This document shows positions 18,283-26,695 of a stretch of DNA of 64,000 bases, piece by piece. A program made the position numbers and the translations under genes. The stretch's first letter is position 1. Each line of letters begins with the position of its first letter. The notes under the pieces were generated by a model. It worked only from the letters and a program-made list of their open reading frames with translations. It did no database searches and was not told the DNA's origin. The stretch comes from Bacillota bacterium (GTDB taxonomy: Bacteria; Bacillota; Clostridia; Lachnospirales; Lachnospiraceae): assembly GCA_023435895.1 (NCBI GenBank), contig JAEZLH010000031.1:62001-126000 (forward strand), read 5' to 3'.

Positions 18283-18450
18283 CGTTAACTATTGAGTTTC
18301 CAACCTTAATGCTTTGAGCGTTTAAGAATTAAGGGTTAATGAAAAGCAGGCAGGAGAAGATAAGGTATCACATTCCACTACTGAAGAGATTACGTACAAT
18401 TGACTTGAATAATATTTTATTAACTCTAAAGTTTGGGAAATTAAGACAAA

Positions 18451-18486
18451 TAAAAAGCAGGCAGGAGGTACTTTACCCCCCGCCTA
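18451..18486 (-). terminator. Intrinsic terminator of serS
   Basis: In the minus-strand RNA ggcggggggta pairs with tacctcctgcc using G-U pairs that exist only in that orientation, followed by TGCTTTTTATT. It lies 25 bases after the serS stop. Confidence 0.75.
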
Positions 18487-18510
18487 TTAATATCACCTTA
18501 TCAGTATCAA

Positions 18511-19788
18511 CTATCTAATCACACTCTGTCCGCCCATATATGGCTGTAATGCAGCCGGAATATTAATTGATCCATCCTCGTTCAAATTATTCTCAAGGAA
18601 TGCGATTAACATACGGGGAGGAGCAACCACGGTATTGTTTAAGGTGTGAGCAAAATACTTACCATCCTCACCAACAACACGAATCTTTAAACGACGAGCC
18701 TGAGCATCTCCAAGATTGGAGCAGCTTCCTACTTCAAAGTATTTCTGCTGACGAGGAGACCATGCCTCAACATCAATAGATTTTACTTTCAGATCTGCAA
18801 GATCACCGGAACAGCATTCCAGAGTTCTTACGGGGATATCTAAGGTGCGGAATAAATCAACGGTATTCTGCCACAGCTTATCGAACCATGCCATGCTGTC
18901 TTCCGGCTTACATACCACGATCATTTCTTGCTTTTCAAACTGATGGATACGATATACACCTCGTTCTTCCAGACCGTGTGCACCTTTTTCTTTACGGAAG
19001 CAAGGTGAGTAGCTGGTCAAAGCCTGGGGTAGGCTTTCGGAAGGAAGAATGGTATCAATATATTTACCGATCATGGAATGTTCACTGGTACCGATTAAGA
19101 AGAGGTCTTCTCCTTCAATCTTATACATCATAGCCTCCATCTCTGCAAAGCTCATAACGCCGGTTACAACCTCGCTTCGAATCATGTAAGGAGGGATGCA
19201 ATAAGTAAAGCCTCGGTCGATCATAAAATCTCTGGAATAGGAGAGTACTGCGGAATGAAGTCTTGCTATGTTGCCCATAAGATAATAGAAGCCATTTCCT
19301 GCAACCTTTCTTGCGCTATCCAGATCAATACCATTTAATTTCTCCATGATCTGTGTGTGATAAGGAATTTCAAAAGCAGGAACCACAGGCTCACCATAAC
19401 GCTGAACCTCAACATTTTCGCTATCATCCTTACCGATTGGTACACTTGGATCAATGATGTTCGGAATAATCATCATTATTTTCTTGATTTTTTCCTGAAG
19501 TTCTGCTTCCATCGCTTCAAGTTCAGCAAGACGTTCAGAATCAGCAGTAACCTGTTTCTTTAGTTCTTCTGCTTCCTCTTTCTTACCTTGAGCCATAAGG
19601 CCGCCGATTTGCTTTGAGATCTTATTACGTTCAAATCTAAGGGTATCTGCTTCCTGCTTTGCATTTCTACTCTCCACATCGAGAGCGATTACTTCATCCA
19701 CTAAAGGAAGCTTATTTTCCTGAAATTTATTACGGATATTTTGTTTCACGATTTCAGGATTTTCTCTGACAAATTTTAAATCTAACAT
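18511..19788 (-). CDS. serS: Serine--tRNA ligase
   Basis: 425 residues from the ATG at 19788, which has GGAGGAAATC eight bases upstream; the in-frame ATG at 19800 overlaps that site and is rejected. Residues 1-105 form the long antiparallel coiled-coil arm that grips the tRNA-Ser variable loop. The class II core follows: motif 2 with SPCFRKEKGAHG, GVYRIHQFEKQEM, and motif 3 with NNTVVAPPRMLIAFLEN. The C-terminus PAALQPYMGG is typical of bacterial SerRS. The enzyme charges tRNA-Ser (and tRNA-Sec if present) in the cytosol. Expression should be controlled by the T-box leader upstream, which responds to uncharged tRNA-Ser. Confidence 0.97.
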   Translation of the reverse strand: MLDLKFVRENPEIVKQNIRNKFQENKLPLVDEVIALDVESRNAKQEADTLRFERNKISKQIGGLMAQGKKEEAEELKKQVTADSERLAELEAMEAELQEKIKKIMMIIPNIIDPSVPIGKDDSENVEVQRYGEPVVPAFEIPYHTQIMEKLNGIDLDSARKVAGNGFYYLMGNIARLHSAVLSYSRDFMIDRGFTYCIPPYMIRSEVVTGVMSFAEMEAMMYKIEGEDLFLIGTSEHSMIGKYIDTILPSESLPQALTSYSPCFRKEKGAHGLEERGVYRIHQFEKQEMIVVCKPEDSMAWFDKLWQNTVDLFRTLDIPVRTLECCSGDLADLKVKSIDVEAWSPRQQKYFEVGSCSNLGDAQARRLKIRVVGEDGKYFAHTLNNTVVAPPRMLIAFLENNLNEDGSINIPAALQPYMGGQSVIR

Positions 19789-19842
19789 GATTTCCTCCAT
19801 TTCGCTGCATTTGGCAGCTTTCTATTCATATTATCTTACTTA

Positions 19843-19878
19843 CGGTTTGACACTGAAAAGAATTTCAGTGTCAAACCG
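19843..19878 (-). other. Perfect 16-bp inverted repeat in the serS leader, downstream of the T-box terminator
   Basis: Arms cggtttgacactgaaa and tttcagtgtcaaaccg around the loop agaa. It lies between the T-box terminator and the serS ribosome site. No T-run follows on the minus strand, so it is not a terminator for serS. It may be an RNA-processing or stabilising hairpin in the mature serS mRNA. Confidence 0.7.
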
Positions 19879-19966
19879 GTGTTCTCTTGAGCATTCCAGT
19901 ACAAAAGGCTAACTCCAAAGCCAAGAGTAGGCACTTTTACGGGAATTATATTAGGGAAAAGGGCAT

Positions 19967-20200
19967 AAAAAAATCCCTTTGTCCATACATAATATGGGAC
20001 GAAAGGAATCCGCGTTGCCACCCAAATTGCCAAGTTATACTTGACCATCTCGAAAGTACGTTAAAGGGTACCAGCCTCCCGACTTATCACCGGCAGCTCC
20101 AAAAGTGGAAAGAATCCTATACACACCGGTTCGCACCAAACACCGGCTCTCTGAAGTGATTTTAGAAACGTAGCTTTTATCATTGCTGAAATAATAATAT
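19967..20200 (-). promoter_or_regulatory. T-box leader of serS
   Basis: On the minus strand the T-box core GGGTGGCAACGCGG occurs (complement of 20010-20023), preceded by AATTT, as in nearly all T-box antiterminators. Immediately after it comes a terminator hairpin (19970-20008) whose arms contain ccctttgtcc and gggacgaaagg followed by seven T. Upstream is a long structured stem I region containing agccggtg and ggtgcgaaccgg. Position before serS predicts tRNA-Ser as the effector; I could not place the serine specifier codon with certainty. Confidence 0.92.
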
Positions 20201-20227
20201 TCATTTATGTTGTATATATTTTAACTT

Positions 20228-20256
20228 ATTATATAATCAAATATACGATATTTCAA
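20228..20256 (-). promoter_or_regulatory. Promoter of the serS T-box transcript
   Basis: Minus strand: TTGAAA (20251-20256), 17-bp spacer, TATAAT (20228-20233). Transcription would start near 20221, in front of T-box stem I. Confidence 0.7.
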
Positions 20257-20405
20257 GTATTCTCTTAGAATTAATTTATATTTAGTTGATAAAGTTTTTT
20301 TGATGCGAAAAGATGTATAATTTGAAAAGGGAAATATGACCATATTATAGGCATAAATGCATAAATGTGGGAAAATATGTCCCATTGTTTATAATTAAAC
20401 AATCA

Positions 20406-20470
20406 TTGACAATATACGTCATTGTGCGATAAAATTGACGTGATTGATCAATGATGCATAGAAATGCATC
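20406..20470 (+). promoter_or_regulatory. Promoter and dyad elements of the ech-hyp operon
   Basis: TTGACA at 20406-20411, 17-bp spacer, ATAAAA at 20429-20434. Overlapping it is the inverted repeat acgtca (20416-20421) and tgacgt (20436-20441) flanking the -10 box, a likely repressor or activator site. Behind it, in the leader, is a small hairpin gatgcat/atgcatc (20453-20470). The regulator is unknown. Confidence 0.55.
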
Positions 20471-20549
20471 TTGGTTCTTTAAAAAAATTTGCTCTTTTTA
20501 ATAATTTTTAAGTGTTACAACAAAAATAATTAGACAAGGTGACGAAATT

Positions 20550-22457
20550 ATGAATGCAATCTCTCTACTGATCTTATTTCCATTAGCAGCAGCATTAATT
20601 CTCTTCGTAGTCCGTGAGGACAGAGTAAGGAATATGTTAGTAAGAATTAGCGCTGTGGCAACTGCTGCATTAACCGTAACGGTTACATATCTATATTTTA
20701 ACGAAGGATTAAAATTCAGTTATCCCCATGAAGAAACAATTGACCTGATTATGGCTGCAATTGAAGTGCTTGTAGCTGTTTACGTAATCACAGTCGGTAT
20801 CAAAAATAAGAAATATTTAGTTTCTTTATTTTCTCTGATACAAACTATCGCAATACTAACCTTTGAATTTACTCAAAAGAAGGGAATTGAAGTTGAAACT
20901 GCTATTGTATTAGACAAGTTATCGATCATCATGATTTTGATAGTTGGTTTGGTGGGTACACTGATTTGTCTGTATGCAGTAGGATATATGAAAGATTACC
21001 ATGAGCATCATAAGGAATTCAAGGAGAGAAAGAGCTTTTTCTTCGCCGTGTTATTCTTGTTCCTTTCTGCGATGTTTGGTTTGGTATTAAGTAATAATCT
21101 TACCTGGCTTTACTTCTGTTGGGAAATTACCACATTAAGTTCCTTCTTATTGATTGGATATACACAGACGAAGGAAGCGAAGAACAATGCATTCCGAGCA
21201 TTAGTAATTAATCTTGGTGGTGGTATTGCATTCGCAACCGCAATTATTTGGATTGGAATGCAATTTGATACTTTGGAGCTTTCCGTATTAGTAAGTAAGA
21301 AACCGGAAGCAATTGTATTGTTCCCTGTATTCCTTTTAGCATTCGCTGCATTAACAAAATCTGCTCAGTTGCCTTTTACAAGCTGGTTGCTCGGCGCGAT
21401 GGTTGCACCTACTCCTACCTCAGCGTTGTTGCATTCCGCGACCATGGTTAAAGCTGGTGTGTACTTGATTATTCGTTTGGCTCCAATGTTAGGTGATACC
21501 TATGTTGGTAAAACAGTGACCATGGTAGGTAGCATTACCTTCCTTGCCTGTTCCTTGATGGCAATCGCTCAAAGCGATGCGAAGAAGATCCTTGCTTACT
21601 CTACACTTGCGAATCTTGGTTTGATTGTAATTTGTGCAAGTATAGGAACACCGGAATCAATCTGGGCGGCAATTCTTCTTATTATATTCCATGCGGTTTC
21701 CAAGTCCTTATTATTTATCTCCGTTGGTTCCGCTGAGCATCAGATCGGAAGCAGAGATGTTGAGAACATGGATATCTTAATGGGCGTATCAAGAAAATTA
21801 GCGATATTTATGCTAATCGGTATTGCTGGTATGTTCCTTGCACCTTTTGGTATGTTAATATCTAAATGGATGGCAATGAAAGCATTTATCGATAACAAAA
21901 ATATTTTAACAGTAATTATATTAGCATACGGAAGTGCTGCTACTTTATTCTATTGGACAAAGTGGATGGGTAAGCTTGTTTCTAATGCAAATGTGAAAGA
22001 GCACAAAAAGCATTCCTTCCATTTGGATGAAATTATCCCCATTGTAATTCTTGGCATTATGGTTGTGATTTCCTGTTTCGGATTCCCGATTATTTCGGAT
22101 TATGCACTTGTACCATATTTGCATAATGCATTTGGTGGAGACGTATTAAATCCGATCGGAAAGAATAATACAGAGCTAATGTTAGTAATGCTTAGCATGC
22201 TGATTATCTTGCCGATTAGCTTTATTCCGGTTTATAAAAATAGTAAAAGAAGAACAGTACCAATTTATATGGCTGGTGAAAATACCGGTGATAATGAGAC
22301 CTTCCATGGTTCACTTGGTGTGACACAGAAGGTTGTGCTTCGCAACTGGTATATGGAAAGCTATTTTGGTACAAAGACCATGACATTCTGGAGTGATATC
22401 TTATCTGTGATTACTCTGGTAGTGGGTGTAATTCTTCTAATTGGAGGGCTTGCTTAA
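20550..22457 (+). CDS. echA: Ech-type hydrogenase membrane subunit A (NuoL/proton-pump family)
   Basis: 635 residues with some 16 hydrophobic helices. It belongs to the Complex I NuoL/MrpA/HyfB family: the core has VGLVGTLICLYAVGYMKDYH, the conserved WEITTLSSFLLIGY helix with its Glu, and the Lys- and His-containing proton path LTKSAQLPFTSWLLGAM, AMVAPTPTSALLHSATMVKAG and LAYSTLANLG. The protein translocates H+ or Na+ across the membrane when ferredoxin is oxidised. It is the first gene of an echABCDEF operon; an AGGTGACG element precedes the ATG. The C-terminal region is shorter than in NuoL and lacks the long lateral helix, as expected for Ech. Confidence 0.92.
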   Translation: MNAISLLILFPLAAALILFVVREDRVRNMLVRISAVATAALTVTVTYLYFNEGLKFSYPHEETIDLIMAAIEVLVAVYVITVGIKNKKYLVSLFSLIQTIAILTFEFTQKKGIEVETAIVLDKLSIIMILIVGLVGTLICLYAVGYMKDYHEHHKEFKERKSFFFAVLFLFLSAMFGLVLSNNLTWLYFCWEITTLSSFLLIGYTQTKEAKNNAFRALVINLGGGIAFATAIIWIGMQFDTLELSVLVSKKPEAIVLFPVFLLAFAALTKSAQLPFTSWLLGAMVAPTPTSALLHSATMVKAGVYLIIRLAPMLGDTYVGKTVTMVGSITFLACSLMAIAQSDAKKILAYSTLANLGLIVICASIGTPESIWAAILLIIFHAVSKSLLFISVGSAEHQIGSRDVENMDILMGVSRKLAIFMLIGIAGMFLAPFGMLISKWMAMKAFIDNKNILTVIILAYGSAATLFYWTKWMGKLVSNANVKEHKKHSFHLDEIIPIVILGIMVVISCFGFPIISDYALVPYLHNAFGGDVLNPIGKNNTELMLVMLSMLIILPISFIPVYKNSKRRTVPIYMAGENTGDNETFHGSLGVTQKVVLRNWYMESYFGTKTMTFWSDILSVITLVVGVILLIGGLA

Positions 22458-22458
22458 T

Positions 22459-23322
22459 ATGACGACAGTACTTTGGGTTTTAGGAATCATTATTCTTGCA
22501 CCGCTTGCGGGCGGTTTGCTGGCCGGAATTGACCGAATTATATCAGCTCGATTACAGGGAAGACAAGGTCCCCCGGTGTTACAGCCTTTTTATGATGTGT
22601 TAAAGTTAATTAGCAAGGAATCCATTGAAGTAAATTCCATGCATCGCTTTTATGTTTATATTTCCTGTATATTTGTTATATTTACAACAGTAATCCTACT
22701 GATGGGCGGAGATATCCTTTTGGCGATTTTTGCATTAACACTGGGATCGGTATTCTTTGTACTTGGCGGATATGCATCTAATTCTCCTTACAGTTCCATC
22801 GGTTCGGAGAGAGAGTTACTGCAGATTATGGCATATGAGCCAATGGTGTTAATTGCCTGTGCAGCTCTGTACTATGCAAATCACAGCTTTTTCATTAAAG
22901 AAATCATTTCTGCGGATAAGCCGGCAATTCTTTATCTTCCCGGTGTGTTCTTTGGCTTGATTTACATACTTGCTTTTAAGCTTAGAAAGTCACCCTTTGA
23001 CCTTAGTATGTCACATCATGGACATCAAGAAATCGTCAAAGGTATTACAACCGAATATTCCGGTAGGGATTTGGCAGTAATTGAAGTGACTCACTGGTAT
23101 GAGACTATAATCTCACTTACCTTGGTTTATATATTTATCGCTTACAATACACCAATCAGCCATTTTGTAGCAGTGGTTGTATGTGCAGCAGTATATTTCC
23201 TTGAAATATTAATTGATAATGCGGTGGCACGTTTGAAATGGCAGCAAGCAATTGCTTCAGCGTGGGTTGTTACAGCAATTATGGCAACTTTGAATTTGTT
23301 TGTGCTTTCCTACTTCCGTTAA
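22459..23322 (+). CDS. echB: Ech-type hydrogenase membrane subunit B (NuoH/HycD family)
   Basis: About 287 residues with roughly eight membrane helices. The NuoH-family signatures are present: GIDRIISARLQGRQGPPVLQ near the N-terminus, where the amphipathic helix contacts the quinone/ferredoxin module in Complex I, and the acidic loop YGS-like SSIGSERELLQIMAYEP. ATG 22459 is chosen as start (GGAGGG upstream at 22443) two bases after the echA stop. This subunit links the peripheral hydrogenase module to the ion channel subunit EchA. Confidence 0.92.
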   Translation: MTTVLWVLGIIILAPLAGGLLAGIDRIISARLQGRQGPPVLQPFYDVLKLISKESIEVNSMHRFYVYISCIFVIFTTVILLMGGDILLAIFALTLGSVFFVLGGYASNSPYSSIGSERELLQIMAYEPMVLIACAALYYANHSFFIKEIISADKPAILYLPGVFFGLIYILAFKLRKSPFDLSMSHHGHQEIVKGITTEYSGRDLAVIEVTHWYETIISLTLVYIFIAYNTPISHFVAVVVCAAVYFLEILIDNAVARLKWQQAIASAWVVTAIMATLNLFVLSYFR

Positions 23323-23388
23323 TTCTTCAACAAATAGGAATAATAAAGACAAGCAATTAGTAAGAAATAACGATTAGTGGAGGTTTCT

Positions 23389-23832
23389 ATGAAGAGTATA
23401 AAAAAATCACCATGGATATTGCATTATGACGGTTCCAGCTGTAATGGCTGTGATATAGAAGTGTTAGCCTGTCTGACTCCGTTATATGACGTGGAGCGTT
23501 TTGGTATTATAAATACAGGTAATCCGAAGCATGCTGATATTTTATTAATAACAGGAAGCGTAAATGAACAGAATATACCTGTAGTGAAGCAACTTTATGA
23601 GCAGATGGCTGAGCCGAAGGTTGTTGTGGCTATTGGAATTTGTGCAACCTCAGGCGGTATATTTGCTGAGTGCTATAATGTTGTCGGTGGAGTGGATAAA
23701 GTTCTTCCGGTAGATGTATATGTGCCTGGCTGTGCTGCACGCCCTGAATCAATCATTGACGGTGTAGTGAAGGGTCTTGGTGTTTTAGAAGAAAAATCAA
23801 AAAGCTTAAAAGCGAAGAAAAGTGCAAAATAA
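23389..23832 (+). CDS. echC: [NiFe] hydrogenase small subunit (EchC, NuoB-like)
   Basis: 147 residues from the ATG at 23389 with GTGGAGG upstream. It is the short group 4 type small subunit that carries a single proximal [4Fe-4S] cluster: CNGCDIEVL gives the first two Cys, CATSGGIF the third and PGCAARPESIIDG the fourth. It lacks the distal cluster domains of uptake hydrogenases. It passes electrons from the ferredoxin-like EchF to the NiFe site in EchE and docks to EchB. A 66-bp gap separates it from echB; the lysine-rich tail is not conserved in the family. Confidence 0.93.
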   Translation: MKSIKKSPWILHYDGSSCNGCDIEVLACLTPLYDVERFGIINTGNPKHADILLITGSVNEQNIPVVKQLYEQMAEPKVVVAIGICATSGGIFAECYNVVGGVDKVLPVDVYVPGCAARPESIIDGVVKGLGVLEEKSKSLKAKKSAK

Positions 23833-23891
23833 TCCACGTGATATATACTTATCTGCTTTAAAATGCGCGTTATTAAAATTGGAGGTTTCAT

Positions 23892-24242
23892 ATGGGCGAC
23901 CAGATTATTAAGCCAGTAACTCCCAGTGAGTTGCTAACAGAAGTTATGAAGTTAAAAACCGCAGGTTATCGTCTCGTTGCGATTACCTGTACGTATAAAG
24001 AGGATGTAGAACTTAGCTATTCGTTTGATAAGGAGTTTGATCTGATCAACCTTCGTATAAATACGGATAATAAGACAGAGGTTCCTAGCATCAGCGAATA
24101 TTATGGTTATGCATTTCTCTATGAGAGTGAAATCAAGGAGCTTTTTGGAGCAAATATTATTAACATAAGTCTTGACTTCGAAGATACATTATATAAGATA
24201 CCGGTGAAAACACCGTTTGGAAAGAAAGAGGGGGAAGAATAA
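23892..24242 (+). CDS. echD: Ech hydrogenase subunit D (NuoC-like)
   Basis: 116 residues, a short version of the NuoC/30-kDa fold with YRLVAITCTYKEDVELSYSF, LRINTDNKTEVPSI and the EIKELFGANI helix. TTGGAGG precedes the ATG. Its stop codon shares a base with the echE start (TAATG), so the two should be made in equal amounts. It has no cofactor motif; in Complex I the counterpart sits beside NuoD and stabilises the peripheral arm. Confidence 0.9.
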   Translation: MGDQIIKPVTPSELLTEVMKLKTAGYRLVAITCTYKEDVELSYSFDKEFDLINLRINTDNKTEVPSISEYYGYAFLYESEIKELFGANIINISLDFEDTLYKIPVKTPFGKKEGEE

Positions 24243-25321
24243 TGGGTAAAAGAACCGTAGTTCCTTTTGGACCTCAACATCCGGTGCTTCCTGAACCGAT
24301 TCATTTGGATTTAGTACTTGAGGACGAACTTGTTGTTGAAGCAATTCCGAGAATCGGATACATTCACAGAGGATTAGAGAAGCTAGTAGAGAAAAAGGAT
24401 TTTCAACAATATACCTATGTAGCAGAGAGAATCTGTGGAATCTGTTCCTTTATGCATGGAATGGGATATTGTATGGCAATTGAAGAAATCATGAACGTTG
24501 AAATTCCCGAGCGTTCAAAGTTCCTCCGAGTAATCTGGGCAGAATTATCCCGTCTTCACAGCCATTTATTATGGATTGGCTTACTTGCAGATGCATTTGG
24601 TTTTGAGAGCCTTTTCATGCAATCCTGGAAGATGAGAGAGCAGGTGCTTGATATCTTTGAGGAGACCACAGGCGGACGTGTTATCTTCTCCGTATGTGAT
24701 ATCGGTGGCGTTAGAAAAGATATCTCAAAAGAAACTTTAGTAAAGATAGACAAAACTCTTGCAGCTTTAAACAAAGAGTTAAAAGAATTAACAGATGTAT
24801 TTATTAACGATACTTCCGTAAAATTACGTACAAAGGGCGTTGGCGTATTAACAAAGCAGCAGGCTTTTGATCTTGGTGCAGTTGGACCAATGGGAAGAGC
24901 AAGTGGTTTGGATTCTGATATGAGATCCACCGGTTATGCTGCATACTCCAAGCTGAACTTCAAGCCGATTATCGATGATGGCGGCGATAGCTATGCAAGA
25001 ACCAATGTCAGAATCAAGGAGATGTTCCAATCCATCGATTTAATCCACCAGGCGATTCAGATCATCCCTGAGGGTGAAATAAAAGTAAAAGTGACCGGTA
25101 ATCCTAACGGTGAATATTTTATGCGCGTGGAACAACCACGTGGGGAGGTAGTTTATTATGCAAAAGCAAATGGTTCTAAAAATCTTGATCGCTTAAGAGT
25201 TAGAACTCCTACCTTTGCTAATATCCCTGCATTACTTGAGACATTAAAGGGCTGCGCCTTGGCTGATGTGCCGATTCTTATTTTAACAATCGACCCTTGC
25301 ATCAGCTGTACAGAAAGATAA
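24242..25321 (+). CDS. echE: [NiFe] hydrogenase large subunit (EchE, NuoD-like)
   Basis: 359 residues. Both Ni-binding motifs are intact: RICGICSFMHG with Cys65 and Cys68, and DPCISCTER with Cys353 and Cys356 at the very end. This distinguishes it from NuoD, in which the cysteines are lost, and makes it a real group 4 hydrogenase. The protein stops directly after the Arg where other large subunits are cut by a maturation protease, so no C-terminal peptide has to be removed. With EchC it reduces protons using ferredoxin electrons and drives ion pumping by EchA/B, or works in reverse. Confidence 0.96.
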   Translation: MGKRTVVPFGPQHPVLPEPIHLDLVLEDELVVEAIPRIGYIHRGLEKLVEKKDFQQYTYVAERICGICSFMHGMGYCMAIEEIMNVEIPERSKFLRVIWAELSRLHSHLLWIGLLADAFGFESLFMQSWKMREQVLDIFEETTGGRVIFSVCDIGGVRKDISKETLVKIDKTLAALNKELKELTDVFINDTSVKLRTKGVGVLTKQQAFDLGAVGPMGRASGLDSDMRSTGYAAYSKLNFKPIIDDGGDSYARTNVRIKEMFQSIDLIHQAIQIIPEGEIKVKVTGNPNGEYFMRVEQPRGEVVYYAKANGSKNLDRLRVRTPTFANIPALLETLKGCALADVPILILTIDPCISCTER

Positions 25322-25363
25322 TTAGGATGTTGAACCGCCTTTTGAGGCGGCATGGAGGTAAGT

Positions 25364-25726
25364 ATGTCATTATTAAGCATGTCAAAGACACTGTTTAAAA
25401 ATCTGTTCCACGGACCCTATACAGTTCTTTATCCAATAAAGCAAAAAGAGAAATTTGACCGTACCAGGGGGCAGGTCGGAATTTCTATCGATGACTGTAT
25501 CTTTTGCGGTATCTGTCAAAGAAGATGTCCTACCGGAGCAATCAAGGTGGACAAAGCGAATGCCACTTGGTCTATTGAAAGACTTCAGTGCATACAATGT
25601 AATTATTGCAACGAGGTCTGTCCGAAAAAATGCCTTCGTATGGATAACCAATATACGGCTCCATCCGATGGTAAAGTAAAGGATGAATTTGTAAAATGCA
25701 TGAATACCCAATCACCCAACGCATAA
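25364..25726 (+). CDS. echF: Ech hydrogenase ferredoxin-like subunit F (NuoI-like, 2 [4Fe-4S])
   Basis: 120 residues from the ATG at 25364 with ATGGAGG upstream. Two ferredoxin motifs are present: CIFCGICQRRCPTGAI and CIQCNYCNEVCPKKCLRM, giving two [4Fe-4S] clusters. It is the entry point for electrons from soluble ferredoxin. The gene follows echE after 42 bases containing a small ccgcc/ggcgg hairpin, and its end overlaps hypA by 31 bases, so structural and maturation genes form one transcription unit. Confidence 0.93.
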   Translation: MSLLSMSKTLFKNLFHGPYTVLYPIKQKEKFDRTRGQVGISIDDCIFCGICQRRCPTGAIKVDKANATWSIERLQCIQCNYCNEVCPKKCLRMDNQYTAPSDGKVKDEFVKCMNTQSPNA

Positions 25727-26034
25727 TAGAAATAGCCGGAGAATATGCCGAAAAGAATAATGCATCCAAGGTAAAAGACATCAATTTAGTTGTAGGCGAT
25801 TATTCCGGTTATGTAGCAAGCTCAATTGAGCTGTATTTTGATATCATTGCAGAGGGAACTCCCTGCGAACATGCAAAGCTTCACATTGAACGAGTTATTC
25901 CGAAGCTGCGTTGCAGTAATTGCGGGGAATTATTTGTCCGAAAGCCATTTTCTTTCGAGTGTCCAACCTGCAAGGGAGAAGGTGCTCCAACAGAGATAGG
26001 ACAAGAATTTTTCATTAAGTCAATTGTAATATAA
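25696..26034 (+). CDS. hypA: Hydrogenase nickel-insertion protein HypA
   Basis: 112 residues. Starts MHE, whose His2 is the nickel ligand in HypA. The zinc site is formed by CSNC and CPTC near residues 73-94. HypA takes up nickel from HypB and delivers it to the hydrogenase large-subunit precursor after the Fe(CN)2CO group has been inserted. The gene starts inside echF, and hypB follows after 10 bases with AAGGAGG. Confidence 0.94.
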   Translation: MHEYPITQRIIEIAGEYAEKNNASKVKDINLVVGDYSGYVASSIELYFDIIAEGTPCEHAKLHIERVIPKLRCSNCGELFVRKPFSFECPTCKGEGAPTEIGQEFFIKSIVI

Positions 26035-26044
26035 GGAGGTCAAT

Positions 26045-26695
26045 ATGTCAGAAACTAAAGAAATAGAAATCATGCAATCCGTGTATGACAAGAACGATGA
26101 GGTGGCTGCACAAATCAATGCTTCTTTAACAAAGAGCGGGATTTATGCCATTAATGTAATGGGTGCACCGGGTGCTGGAAAGACAACCTCCTTAATCAAT
26201 ATCATCAAAGGTTTGGACGGTGTAACACCTTACGTAATTGAAGGAGATATCGAAGCGGATTTTGATACAAAGACCCTGCAGTCTCTAGGCGTTAAGGCAA
26301 TTCAGATTAATACCGGAGGCGCTTGCCATCTGGATTCTCCCTTAATTGGCAACGCTGTAGATGAGATGAAGATTGGTGAAGGTGTACTCTTTATTGAAAA
26401 TATTGGCAATCTTGTTTGCCCTGCTGAGTTTATGATTGGCGAGCATGCAAAAATGCTGATTTCTACGGTTACAGAGGGTAGTGATAAACCTTATAAATAT
26501 CCTCTTGCCTTTGAAAAAGCAGATATTATTATCTTAAATAAATGTGATTTGTTACCTTATATCGATTTTGATGAGGAATTCTTTATGAAGGGTGTTAGAG
26601 CACTAAATAAGACTGCACCGGTTGTAAAGGTATCCGGTAAAACAGGAGAGGGATACGATCAAGTAGTATCATGGATAACAGAGAAATTAAAATAA
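26045..26695 (+). CDS. hypB: Hydrogenase nickel-incorporation GTPase HypB
   Basis: 216 residues of the SIMIBI GTPase class. P-loop GAPGAGKTTSLI lies near residues 40-51, the metal-binding stretch INTGGACHLDSPLIGNAV near 93-110, and the guanine-specificity motif NKCD near residue 165. The N-terminus has no His-rich nickel store and no CxxCGC site, so it is the minimal form. It provides energy for nickel delivery together with HypA. AAGGAGG precedes the ATG. Confidence 0.95.
   Translation: MSETKEIEIMQSVYDKNDEVAAQINASLTKSGIYAINVMGAPGAGKTTSLINIIKGLDGVTPYVIEGDIEADFDTKTLQSLGVKAIQINTGGACHLDSPLIGNAVDEMKIGEGVLFIENIGNLVCPAEFMIGEHAKMLISTVTEGSDKPYKYPLAFEKADIIILNKCDLLPYIDFDEEFFMKGVRALNKTAPVVKVSGKTGEGYDQVVSWITEKLK

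Noticed and set aside
24242..25321. Complex I subunit NuoD
   Set aside because: All four nickel-binding cysteines are present and hyp genes follow, so it is a hydrogenase large subunit.
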